From the NCBI GenBank assembly GCA_964510225.1, contig CAZEAN010000001.1, positions 1 to 64,000 on the forward strand: DNA of 64,000 nt, written 5' to 3'. The stretch is from CAZEAN01 sp964510225 (GTDB lineage Bacteria; Planctomycetota; Planctomycetia; Isosphaerales; Isosphaeraceae). Below the pieces are notes generated by a model. It did not search any database. It was not told the origin of the DNA and was given only the letters and a program-made list of their open reading frames with translations. Numbering within the stretch: the stretch's first letter is position 1; the number at the start of each line of letters is the position of its first letter. This document shows, in pieces, positions 36,569 through 45,188 of this stretch. Position numbers and translations under genes: made by a program.

Positions 36569-37579
36569 ATGAGTTCCTTAAAGATTGGCATCATCGGCTG
36601 TGGTTTCGCTGCCCGGATCCATGCCGGGCGGCTGAGTCGACTGCCTGGCGTACAGCTTGTGGGTTGTGCAGACCCGGATCCGTCGGCAGCCGAATCATTG
36701 GTCGCTGCGCTCGGAGGGCCGGAGAATCAATCGATCCCCTCTTTCAAGGATCATCAGGAACTCCTTGAAGCAACGAATCCAGACGCTCTTGCGATTTTTA
36801 CTCCTCCACTGGTTCACTATCGGCCCGCGATGGATGGCCTCCAAGCTGGCTGCCATGTATTTGTCGAGAAGCCACTTGCGACGAATCTTCAAGAAGCGGT
36901 CGATATTGTGAACTTAGCGAGAGGTCGAGGATTGGTCGTCGCAGTTGGGCATCAATATCGACTGGCGCCCTCACTGATTGAGGCGAAGAGACAACTAGCA
37001 GAAGGCGCGATCGGTCGCCTTCGGACGGTGGTCGGATTGATGACCGCCCCTTGGCTTGCCGACCACCAAGGCCCCGAGAACGCGTGGCGGCTCGATCCGG
37101 CCATCTCCGGTGGGGGATTGGTGGCCGATGCCGGTGATCATCTGCTAGATGCCCTGCTTTGGACGACCTGCTCGCACGCCGCCGAAGTTGCAGCGTTTCA
37201 GGATCGCGAGGCTGGAAGACTCGATGTCGTGAGCGCAGTCTCTGTGCAACTTGACCAAGGGATTCCCGCCACGCTTGCCTTGTCCGGTGTTACCTCGGAC
37301 TCCCTCTTTGAACTAACTTATGTGGGTGAGTCAGGGATTCTCCGAGTTACCGAAACGACCCTCAGCCGACTTGATCCGGAATCAGGGAGAATGGTTGCGA
37401 AAGCCTTGCCCGATTCGGACCCTGCATTGAGTATTGATGCTGACTTCGCTGCGGCGATCCGAGACGCGCAACCTCCTTGTTGCCCCGCCATTGACGCCCT
37501 GGAAACGGTCCGCCTCCAGCAAGCAATTACCCGATCCGTCTCGTCGGGAAGTGTCGTGCGTCTCGCAGCGACTCTCTAA
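36569..37579 (+). CDS. Gfo/Idh/MocA-family oxidoreductase (cytosolic)
   Basis: A 336-residue protein with a well-formed NAD(P) site at the N-terminus (KIGIIGCGFAARIHAGRL, GxGxxA), the EKP motif in HVFVEKPLATNLQEA, and GHQYRLAPSLIEAKRQ. The C-terminal region carries GGGLVADAGDHLLDALLW, the conserved metal-independent active-site stretch (D...H) of this family. No signal peptide is seen. It stands alone between tRNA-His and an acidic-protein gene. The substrate, probably a sugar, inositol or a derivative, is not identifiable. Confidence 0.88.
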   Translation: MSSLKIGIIGCGFAARIHAGRLSRLPGVQLVGCADPDPSAAESLVAALGGPENQSIPSFKDHQELLEATNPDALAIFTPPLVHYRPAMDGLQAGCHVFVEKPLATNLQEAVDIVNLARGRGLVVAVGHQYRLAPSLIEAKRQLAEGAIGRLRTVVGLMTAPWLADHQGPENAWRLDPAISGGGLVADAGDHLLDALLWTTCSHAAEVAAFQDREAGRLDVVSAVSVQLDQGIPATLALSGVTSDSLFELTYVGESGILRVTETTLSRLDPESGRMVAKALPDSDPALSIDADFAAAIRDAQPPCCPAIDALETVRLQQAITRSVSSGSVVRLAATL

Positions 37580-37759
37580 GGGGCTTCTCGATCCAGTGCG
37601 TTAACCATCATACTTGACAACCGTTTGCAACACGACTACGAGTATGGGTCTGCGTCGCCCGAGCGGGATCTGGGAGGCCCTTCTCAACCCATAATTTTCG
37701 TTCCGATCGGGCGCGCCGATGAAAGCGGCCCGGCTCAGATTGTCACGAGGACCGACTCG

Positions 37760-38110
37760 ATGTGGGACCCATTGATCGCGATGATTGATCCTGAAACCCA
37801 ACCCAACTCCGTCCCGACCTGGTCAGAATTCGATCTCTGGCCAATCGACGATCCAATCGCCCGTCATCCCGAAGATGATGAAGAAGAAGCCGATGATGAA
37901 ATCGATGACGAAGATGATGAGGATGACGACTTCGACGATGAGTTTGAGGACGATGACGACGATTTTGATGACGAGGACGATTTCGACGACGAGGATGATG
38001 ACGATCTGGAGGGAATTGAAGATATCGATCTCGATGATGATGAAGACGGGCTAGACGATGATGACGACGATGATCTCGATGACCTTGACGAGGATGAGGA
38101 TGATCTCTGA
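37760..38110 (+). CDS. Polyacidic low-complexity protein
   Basis: The ATG at 37760 has a GAGG RBS about 9 bases upstream and gives a 116-residue protein; an upstream TTG at 37625 is less likely. Residues 1-35 are ordinary (MWDPLIAMIDPETQPNSVPT, then WSEFDLWPIDDPIA). The remainder is almost only Asp and Glu with spaced Phe/Leu/Ile. Such tails can bind cations or mimic nucleic acid, but no function is known for this one. The antisense strand also stays open across the tail (251 codons), an artefact of the simple repeat. Confidence 0.6.
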   Translation: MWDPLIAMIDPETQPNSVPTWSEFDLWPIDDPIARHPEDDEEEADDEIDDEDDEDDDFDDEFEDDDDDFDDEDDFDDEDDDDLEGIEDIDLDDDEDGLDDDDDDDLDDLDEDEDDL

Positions 38111-38293
38111 TCGCCGTTAACTCGCATTCGAAACTCGGAATCGGACCAAATCTACCTTGGAAAGAGGCCAAGTAGCGCTTTGAGGACTTGGCATCGTCCG
38201 ATTTGCGCCGTAAGCTGGTTAGATCGGAAGACTGGGGCCGATTCGTTGTTGCGAATCGCCGCTCGGTCCTCGGTCGGTAGGGAGCGAAGCGAC

Positions 38294-38722
38294 ATGGCCG
38301 CCTCGAACGATCTGCCCGGCGATCTGGAACGCGACTCCTCCACTCCTGAACTCTCAACCAGAAGGCTCCGCGAGCAAAGTCAGCGTGAGTTTGAGGTTGA
38401 GTTTTTTGGGAGGATCTTGGAGAGCGATCCGTATTTCGTCGATGTTCTCCGCGCTCATGCGGGCAATCTTGCTCGACGGGGCGACTACAGTAGAGCACTT
38501 CAACTCGATCGGCGTCTCACGCGTCTACAGCCAGATCGACCGATTCCCTGGTACAACCTTGCCTGCAGCTACGCTGTCCTCGGGATGATCGACCCGGCGT
38601 TTAAGGCTTTGCAACGTGCGGTCGATCTCGGTTACCGCGATCTCAGACAGATTGCACGCGATCCTGATCTTCGATCGCTCCGTGCCGATCCTCGGTTTGC
38701 CAAGCTAATGCGACGGATGTGA
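38294..38722 (+). CDS. TPR-like repeat protein
   Basis: From the ATG at 38294 (preceded by AGGGAG about 9 bases upstream) the protein has 142 residues. It is helical and shows TPR-type pairs: VLRAHAGNLARRGDYSRALQ, then IPWYNLACSYAVLGMIDPAF. It ends with ALQRAVDLGYRDLRQIARDP and the LRADPRFAKLMRRM tail that is typical of 'TPR end-of-group' sequences in environmental bacteria. It has no signal. It is probably a protein-protein adaptor with unknown partners. Confidence 0.75.
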   Translation: MAASNDLPGDLERDSSTPELSTRRLREQSQREFEVEFFGRILESDPYFVDVLRAHAGNLARRGDYSRALQLDRRLTRLQPDRPIPWYNLACSYAVLGMIDPAFKALQRAVDLGYRDLRQIARDPDLRSLRADPRFAKLMRRM

Positions 38723-38810
38723 GCGTTCACCTCAACAACTTCGAACAATTGAAGTTGTGCCTTTTCTTTCAACTTCTCTCAACGACAGGTCCCGAGACAG
38801 TTACCAATCT

Positions 38811-39650
38811 ATGCAGTACCACCGTAGGGACGACGTTCTCGAAGCAGTCTCGGTGGTTCGGGACCAATGGTCTGGTTCTGGAAGTGTTGGAATTGTCTTG
38901 GGGACCGGACTCGGAGGTCTCGCCTCTCGAATCGAGGCCGAGGCTCGGATCGACTATCACGGAATTCCCCACTTTCCACACGCCACGGTCGAAAGCCACA
39001 CAGGCCGACTTGTTTGCGGCAAACTCGGTGGTCAGTCCGTTGTGGCGATGGAGGGTCGATTTCATCTCTACGAAGGCTACTCACCAGCGCAAATTACGTT
39101 TCCGATCCGAGTTCTCAAGGAACTCGGTTGCAAGACCCTCATAGTCTCCAACGCCGCCGGCGGAATGAATCCTCTTCATGCGAAAGGGGACATTGTCATC
39201 ATTGATGATCACATCAATCTCGCCGGTTTGAGCGGCTTTAACCCGTTAATTGGCCCCAATGATGATCGGCTTGGTCCTCGATTTACGGACATGTACGAGC
39301 CTTATGATCGGGAGCTTCAGGATTTAGCCCTTCGGGTCGCGCTTCAAGAGCAGATCGTTGCACACCGAGGAGTCTACGTCGGGGTCGTTGGTCCGAACCT
39401 CGAGACCCGTGCTGAGTATCGGTACCTCAGAGGGATCGGAGCTGACGTCGTCGGGATGTCGACCGTCGCTGAGGTTATGGTTGCCGTCCATGCTGGACTC
39501 AAGGTACTCGGTTTCTCCATCGTGACCGACCTTTGCCTCCCTGATGCCCTCGAACCGGTAAGAATTGAAGAAATCCTTGCCGTGGCCGGCAAAGCTGAGG
39601 AGAAGCTCGGTCAGCTTGTCATTAAGATACTCGAACGGCTCGAAACGTAG
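38811..39650 (+). CDS. Purine nucleoside phosphorylase (trimeric, PNP-I)
   Basis: Phosphorolysis of inosine, guanosine and deoxy forms. The frame is open from a GTG at 38757, but the ATG at 38811 begins right at the family's N-terminus (MQYHRRDDVLEAVSVVRDQW), giving 279 residues, the usual size. The phosphate loop is VLGTGLGG (29-36), and HTGRL and VAMEGRFHLYEGY (H85) are active-site stretches. SNAAGGMNP, the 'GPNLETRAE' loop and MSTVAEVMVAVHAGL are all in place. It is the complete paralogue of the partial gene at 1-124. ileS follows after 12 bases. Confidence 0.92.
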   Translation: MQYHRRDDVLEAVSVVRDQWSGSGSVGIVLGTGLGGLASRIEAEARIDYHGIPHFPHATVESHTGRLVCGKLGGQSVVAMEGRFHLYEGYSPAQITFPIRVLKELGCKTLIVSNAAGGMNPLHAKGDIVIIDDHINLAGLSGFNPLIGPNDDRLGPRFTDMYEPYDRELQDLALRVALQEQIVAHRGVYVGVVGPNLETRAEYRYLRGIGADVVGMSTVAEVMVAVHAGLKVLGFSIVTDLCLPDALEPVRIEEILAVAGKAEEKLGQLVIKILERLET

Positions 39651-39662
39651 TTGATTTCAACA

Positions 39663-42515
39663 ATGTCGACGGACGCAAAGAAGTACAAGGATACCCTGAA
39701 TCTTCCCAAAACAGCCTTTGCAATGAAGGCGAATCTCGGACAGCGTGAGCCTCAGATTCAGGCACGCTGGGAAGATCAAGAACTCTACAAAACAATCCGC
39801 GCAGCCCGGAAAGGGCAACGAAGGCGAGTCCTCCATGATGGACCACCTTATGCGAACGGTGATATCCACATGGGGCACCTTCTCAATAAGGTCCTCAAGG
39901 ATATCGTTGTCCGCTACAACACGATGCGTGGTTTCGATGCCCCTTACGTTCCCGGATGGGATTGTCACGGCCTCCCGATCGAACACAAGGTCGTGAAGGA
40001 TCTCGGCAAAGAAGCGGCGACCAAGACCGAACCGGAAATCCGTAAACTCTGCCGCGACGAGGCGTTGAAGTGGGTCGGAATCCAGAGTGAGCAATTCAAG
40101 CGGCTCGGAATTTCAGGAGACTGGGAAAATCCCTACCTCACGCTTGATCCTCGATACGAAGCCGGGATCATGGACGTTCTCGCCGAACTCGTCGAGCGTG
40201 GCTTCGTCTTCCGACAATTGAAACCAATTCACTGGGATATCCACGATCGGACCGCCCTTGCTGAGGCTGAACTCGAGTACAGCGATCACACCTCGCCATC
40301 AATTTACGTCAACTTCCCGATCACATCTGAGCCACCGAATGACTGGGGCGAGGGTCCGTGGCACGTGATGATCTGGACCACGACTCCCTGGACGCTCCCG
40401 GCGAACGTTGCGATCGCTGCCCATCCCGACCTCGATTATGATCGGATCCGTTACACTGATCCCAAATCGGGCACGACTGTTTTTACGATTCTGGCGAGCG
40501 CTCTCGTCGCAAAAGTGATGGGGCTCAAAGAAGTTAGCAAGTTCGAGCGACTCGGCCAGTGCAAGGGCCGCGACCTTGAGAACCTGAAATATCGCCATGT
40601 GCTGACCGATCGTGAAGGAATCCTTGTCCTCGCGCCCTATGTCACGGTTGAGGACGGAACAGGACTTGTCCACACCGCGCCCGGTCACGGCGCTGACGAC
40701 TACAAGACCGGCTTGGCGTACGGGCTCGATGTCCTGAGTCCGGTCGATTCCTCCGGTCGGTTCGTGGAAGCGGTCGGGGTTCCTGCTGAGGTAGTCGGGG
40801 TGCAGATCTTTAAGGCAAACCCCACTATCATCGAATTGCTCAAATCCAATGGTTCGCTGTTCCATCACTTCGACTTCAATCACAGCTATCCACACGGTTG
40901 GCGGAGTAAGAAGCCGGTAATTTTCCGAGCGACTGCGCAGTGGTTTATTGGTGTCGATCGAAATGAACTCAGAGAAAAGACTCTAAGCGCGATCCGGAAC
41001 CAGGTCCGCTGGCAACCGCACTGGGGCCAGGGTCGGATCGAGGCGATGGTCGGACAGCGGCCCGACTGGTGTATCAGCCGTCAACGCGCTTGGGGCGTCC
41101 CAATCCCGGCAATCTATGACGAGCGGAATGATGACTACCATCTGACCGCCGAATCAGTCCGCTACTACCGGGATCTCTTCGCCAAAGAAGGGGCCGACGC
41201 TTGGTACTCGAAGTCGGTTGAAGCACTCATCCCGCCTGATCTCGATATCGAAAAGCATCCGGTTGAGCACCTCCGGAAGGGCACGGACATTCTTGACGTC
41301 TGGTTCGAGTCGGGGTCGAGTCACCGTTCCGTTCTCCGTGAGGAAAGCTATGACTCGGGACCTTTCCCCTGTTTCATGTATCTGGAAGGTTCGGACCAGC
41401 ACCGGGGCTGGTTTCAGTCCTCGATCCTCACTGCTGTTGGCACCACCGGTAAGGCACCGTTCGAAACGGTTCTGACGCACGGGTTTGTTGTCGACGAGAA
41501 GGGTAAGAAAATGTCGAAATCACTCGGCAACGTGATTTCGGCAGTGAAGGCAACCGAACAATATGGCGCTGATGTCCTCCGCCTCTATGTCGCCAGCATG
41601 GACTATGCCGAAGATGTCCGGATGAGCGATCGGGGGATCAAAGAGATGTCCGACGCCTATCGGAAAATCCGAAACACGTTCCGCTACCTCTTAGGGAACC
41701 TCAACGACTACGACCAGTTTGATCCTGAAGGCGTTGACCTCAGCACATTAGCGCCGATCGATCGGTGGGCACTACATCGGCTCAACGTGGTGATCCAAGA
41801 CACCACTGCCGCCTATGATTCGTTCGACTACTACCGGGCGTACCAAAAGCTTTATCAGTTCTGCGCAGTCGATCTCTCCTCCTTTTATTTGGACGTCCTG
41901 AAGGACCGACTTTACGCTGAGCATCCGACCGGTCCAGCACGACGCGCGGCTCAGTTTGTCTTGGCACGACTCCACAGTACCTTGGCGCGACTCTTTGCCC
42001 CGATCATGCCACACACCGCGGAAGAGATTTGGGACCTGATTCCCAAGTCGTCCGACAAAGCCATGAGCGTTCATCTTGCGGATTGGCCCGAGCCGGATCC
42101 TTTGTTCGAGGACGCGAGTCCCGGCGGACTCAATTTCAGTTTTGTCCGTGAGGCTCGGGACGTCGTCTTTCGTGAACTGGAAAAGCTCCGGACCGAGAAA
42201 GTGATCGGGAGCAATCAAGAAGCGTTAGTGACGGTCGGCAGTGACGACCCGTTAACCTTCGCGATGTTGACCAAATACCGCGGGCATCTTGAGTCAAAGT
42301 TCATCGTCTCTGATCTCGTTGTGACTCAAGATCGGCCTGAGGGAGCGATCGCCTCTCCCGAGGGTTCCTTCTGGTTTGTGGTCGGTAAGTCGCCCCACCC
42401 GAAATGCGAACGTTGCTGGAATCTCCGCCCTTCAGTCGGCGAAGACGCCGTGCATCCGACCCTCTGCGCACGCTGCTCAACTGTGGTTCGAGCGCTGGGC
42501 AACGGGTTGGCTTGA
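39663..42515 (+). CDS. ileS: Isoleucyl-tRNA synthetase
   Basis: Essential class I aminoacyl-tRNA synthetase, 950 residues from the ATG at 39663 (an upstream TTG at 39651 is in frame). The HIGH motif is HMGH at 69-72 within DGPPYANGDIHMGHLL. KMSKS is at 616-620. The editing domain (CP1) lies between, including the TTTPWTLPANVAIAAHPD stretch. The C-terminal zinc finger has two C-x2-C pairs (CERCW and CARC). It follows the purine nucleoside phosphorylase by 12 bases, which may be co-transcription without functional connection. lspA, a common neighbour elsewhere, is absent. Confidence 0.97.
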   Translation: MSTDAKKYKDTLNLPKTAFAMKANLGQREPQIQARWEDQELYKTIRAARKGQRRRVLHDGPPYANGDIHMGHLLNKVLKDIVVRYNTMRGFDAPYVPGWDCHGLPIEHKVVKDLGKEAATKTEPEIRKLCRDEALKWVGIQSEQFKRLGISGDWENPYLTLDPRYEAGIMDVLAELVERGFVFRQLKPIHWDIHDRTALAEAELEYSDHTSPSIYVNFPITSEPPNDWGEGPWHVMIWTTTPWTLPANVAIAAHPDLDYDRIRYTDPKSGTTVFTILASALVAKVMGLKEVSKFERLGQCKGRDLENLKYRHVLTDREGILVLAPYVTVEDGTGLVHTAPGHGADDYKTGLAYGLDVLSPVDSSGRFVEAVGVPAEVVGVQIFKANPTIIELLKSNGSLFHHFDFNHSYPHGWRSKKPVIFRATAQWFIGVDRNELREKTLSAIRNQVRWQPHWGQGRIEAMVGQRPDWCISRQRAWGVPIPAIYDERNDDYHLTAESVRYYRDLFAKEGADAWYSKSVEALIPPDLDIEKHPVEHLRKGTDILDVWFESGSSHRSVLREESYDSGPFPCFMYLEGSDQHRGWFQSSILTAVGTTGKAPFETVLTHGFVVDEKGKKMSKSLGNVISAVKATEQYGADVLRLYVASMDYAEDVRMSDRGIKEMSDAYRKIRNTFRYLLGNLNDYDQFDPEGVDLSTLAPIDRWALHRLNVVIQDTTAAYDSFDYYRAYQKLYQFCAVDLSSFYLDVLKDRLYAEHPTGPARRAAQFVLARLHSTLARLFAPIMPHTAEEIWDLIPKSSDKAMSVHLADWPEPDPLFEDASPGGLNFSFVREARDVVFRELEKLRTEKVIGSNQEALVTVGSDDPLTFAMLTKYRGHLESKFIVSDLVVTQDRPEGAIASPEGSFWFVVGKSPHPKCERCWNLRPSVGEDAVHPTLCARCSTVVRALGNGLA

Positions 42516-42542
42516 GCCAATCTTGAAACGCATCGAGGAACG

Positions 42543-43045
42543 ATGGCCACTGAGTTCGTGACCGACTTCGTCACGACGAACTCGTAAGTTCCCACCTTAT
42601 ACCGGTTCTCGGTCCCGCAGTATCAACAGATTATTGAGTCCGGCGTCCTCCTCGAAGAAGCACAGGTGGAACTCTTAGAGGGCCTCTTGGTTCGCAGGGT
42701 GACTCAGAGTCCCCCCAGATACTCTGTTGCAATCTCCTTCGTGGATGGCTGCATCGCCAGGTTCACGAAGGCTGGCACGTTTCTTCGGAGAATCCCGTCA
42801 CCCTGATTGACCAGCAACGGGAGCCCGAGCCGGACGCACTCGTCGTCCCTGGTTTGGGGCGCGACTACGCGGAGGCAAAGCAAAACCGCGTCCGGCTGAT
42901 CGCGGCCTCATCATCGCAGTTTCGGATTCGAGCTAGCGGTTGGATCGTCGCGCTAAGTGGGCGAACGATGCAGCCGGAGGAAGGTTGGTCGATTGGATTC
43001 TGGATCTAAGCCGCCGGTACTTGTACGTCTATTCAGACTCCCCGC
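42543..43045 (+). pseudogene. Uma2-family (DUF820) endonuclease-like gene, decayed
   Basis: No single open frame spans it, but three frames in turn give family sequence. First comes YRFSVPQYQQIIESGVLLEE followed by AQVELLEGLLVRR. Then, shifted, comes EGWHVSSENPVTLIDQQREP with EPDALVV. Shifted again, PADRGLIIAVSDSS, and finally RLVDWILDLSRRYLYVYSDS. These correspond to the typical order of Uma2 proteins (ELLEG..., PEPD..., L...VSDSS, YWIVDL..R...VYSDP). Several frameshifts and a stop make it inactive. Its tail runs into the stop codon of the kinase gene on the opposite strand. Confidence 0.75.
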
Positions 43046-45038
43046 GGGTGATAACGGGTCGGAACCCGAGATCTTTGAAGCGGTAATTAGGTTCATTGCC
43101 CCGGCGGATCGCTGACCGGCAAACGGCTCCTGTGTCGCTCCAGGCTCCTCCTTTCAAGACCCGGTAAGCGGCTTTGGGTGACCCAATCGGATTACGGCCG
43201 CCGCGCAATCGATCATGTCCATCGAGGCACCACTCCCAGACATTCCCGTGCATATCAACGATTCCCCAATTGTTGGGAGGATAGCTACTAACCTCCGTCG
43301 TCCGCTGCAGTGCCTCGCCTCGGGGTGCCCCGTTGTAAGGATAGAAGCCTTGGAAATTCGCCTGCTCACTGCTAAGTCGGATACCGAATGCCGTAGCCGT
43401 CGTCGTTCCGGCGCGGCAGGCGTATTCCCATTGCGCCTCGGTTGGTAGGGTATAAATCCAACCTTGGGGCAAGCGTCCTGCCTTCCGCTCTTGTTCGGTC
43501 AGCTTAGCGCAGAACCGCATGCCCTCGTACCAGGAGACACTTTCGACAGGTAACGAGGGCGTGTCCGATCCCGTCACGAGATTCCTGCCCTGGGCATGAG
43601 TGGGTGAGAAGTAGCTCGGATTGATACCCATCAGGCGCTCGAAATCCGATTGGGTCACCTCAGTTTCAGCAATCCAAAACCCTTCGGTTAGGGTGACTTC
43701 CACCTGATCTTCGAGGTTGTAGCGACCAACTTCGTCGGTTGGGCTCCCCATTTGAAAGGAGCCCGGCGGACACCAACGGAAGGCCATCTCAAGACCGTTA
43801 TCGGAGCGTTTTTGTCCGGCTTCGGTCCCGACGAGGGGAACTGGAGCGGGTGCTCGCGCAACGGCTCCATCTTTGGAGTTACTGGCGCTCTTCTGTTCAG
43901 CGACCTCCCCCGCCTTGGGAGGACGCTTCAGTTGCTGGAGTCCGAAGATGACGAGGAGCAGGACGCCGAGAACCGCGCTTCCAATCAAAGCGGAGCGACG
44001 AGGAATCTTTCCCAGAGCGCGAACTCGACGGTTCGGTTCGAATTGCTGGTAATCGCCATGCTCGATCCCGAGGCTCCCCAGAACGTCTGCGAACTCTTGA
44101 GCAGACTGATAGCGATCGGCGGGATCCTTAGCCAATGCTTTGAGGATGATCGGATCGAGTCGCGGATCGACGTCAGGATTGAGGGTCGAAGGCGGTTTAG
44201 GCCGTGCCTTGAGGATCTCTAAAATGAGACGGTACCCCCCGCTGTGCGGATAGGGTCGACTCCCGATGAGCAGTTCGAAGAGAATGAGTCCGAGGGCGTG
44301 TACATCGGTCGGAGGACCAATCAACCCCAACTCAGTATTAATCTGTTCCGGTGCCATGTAGTGCGGACTGCCGACCAGCGAATTGGAATCAGTCTTGATC
44401 GAATCCACGGGGTGTTCGTGCCTGGCGAGACCGAAGTCAACGACGACCGGAGTCTCTCCTGCTTTCATTAAAATATTGAACGGCTTCAAATCACGGTGGG
44501 TAATGCCTCGGCGATGGGCTTCAGCTAACCCGGAGGCTACGGCACGAACGATGGTGATCGCCTGCGCTGGATCGAGTGGACCATTGGCGATCAGCGTCGC
44601 GAGGGGCTCTCCCTCGACGAATGGCATCGTCAGATAGTGAACCCCCTCGGCCGTCTCACCGACATCGAAGACGGGGCAAAGATGGGGGTGTTCGAACTGC
44701 GCAGCGACACGTGCCTCACGTCGGAAACGCTTCACCAAATCGGCATCCTTGATTCCACCATAGCGGGGGATCTTTAAAGCGACGAAGCGGCTCAGCTTTT
44801 GGTCTTCCGCCAAGAAGACATTCCCCATTCCACCTTGGCCCAGCGGTCTCACAATCCGATACCGATTGTCGAAAAGTGATCCGACCGACGGATTCTCCCA
44901 CGAGCGGTCGGAGATGACGAGTGCTTCATTATCAGTCTTCTTGTCCTGATCTCTCTCGGGAGCATCCCGCTGATTCTGGTCCGGATGCAATGTCGAGAGA
45001 TCGTCTTCGTTCGTCTTCGCTAACGACATGAATGGCAT
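43029..45038 (-). CDS. Ser/Thr protein kinase fused to formylglycine-generating (FGE-sulfatase) domain
   Basis: A 669-residue membrane protein. Residues 58-330 are a Hanks-type kinase: glycine loop GQGGMGNVFLAE (67-78), catalytic K89, HRD with D183, DFG at 201-203 and GSPHYMAPEQ. A transmembrane helix follows at about 355-372 (SALIGSAVLGVLLLVIFGL). After a linker, residues about 410-669 form an FGE-type C-lectin fold (NGLEMAFRWCPPGSFQMGSP, TEVTQSDFERLMGINPSYF, and WEWCLDG). In planctomycetes such fusions are frequent, and the FGE part often acts as a ligand- or target-binding fold rather than a sulfatase modifier. It is divergent from the CHAT-STAND gene (150-base gap). The two could share regulation. 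Confidence 0.92.
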   Translation of the reverse strand: MPFMSLAKTNEDDLSTLHPDQNQRDAPERDQDKKTDNEALVISDRSWENPSVGSLFDNRYRIVRPLGQGGMGNVFLAEDQKLSRFVALKIPRYGGIKDADLVKRFRREARVAAQFEHPHLCPVFDVGETAEGVHYLTMPFVEGEPLATLIANGPLDPAQAITIVRAVASGLAEAHRRGITHRDLKPFNILMKAGETPVVVDFGLARHEHPVDSIKTDSNSLVGSPHYMAPEQINTELGLIGPPTDVHALGLILFELLIGSRPYPHSGGYRLILEILKARPKPPSTLNPDVDPRLDPIILKALAKDPADRYQSAQEFADVLGSLGIEHGDYQQFEPNRRVRALGKIPRRSALIGSAVLGVLLLVIFGLQQLKRPPKAGEVAEQKSASNSKDGAVARAPAPVPLVGTEAGQKRSDNGLEMAFRWCPPGSFQMGSPTDEVGRYNLEDQVEVTLTEGFWIAETEVTQSDFERLMGINPSYFSPTHAQGRNLVTGSDTPSLPVESVSWYEGMRFCAKLTEQERKAGRLPQGWIYTLPTEAQWEYACRAGTTTATAFGIRLSSEQANFQGFYPYNGAPRGEALQRTTEVSSYPPNNWGIVDMHGNVWEWCLDGHDRLRGGRNPIGSPKAAYRVLKGGAWSDTGAVCRSAIRRGNEPNYRFKDLGFRPVITRGESE

Positions 45039-45188
45039 GGGCGCACCTTCATCGAGGAGATCTGAAAGCCTCTGGTATCTTCAAAGACGAGGATTTAACG
45101 CTCGCCTTGCAGTGCATTCCGGCTTTTTTCCAGTATGATTAGAGCGTTGTTAATCGATGATATCGGTGTAACCGGCTTTGAATAGGGA

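Noticed and set aside
37743..38498. 251-codon minus-strand open frame over the polyacidic gene
   Set aside because: Its Arg/His-rich reading is the mirror of the Asp/Glu codon run and spans two genes; there are no motifs.
43029..45038. FGE domain taken as a true sulfatase-activating enzyme
   Set aside because: No sulfatase lies nearby and fusion to a membrane kinase is a common planctomycete arrangement in which the fold is likely a binding module.
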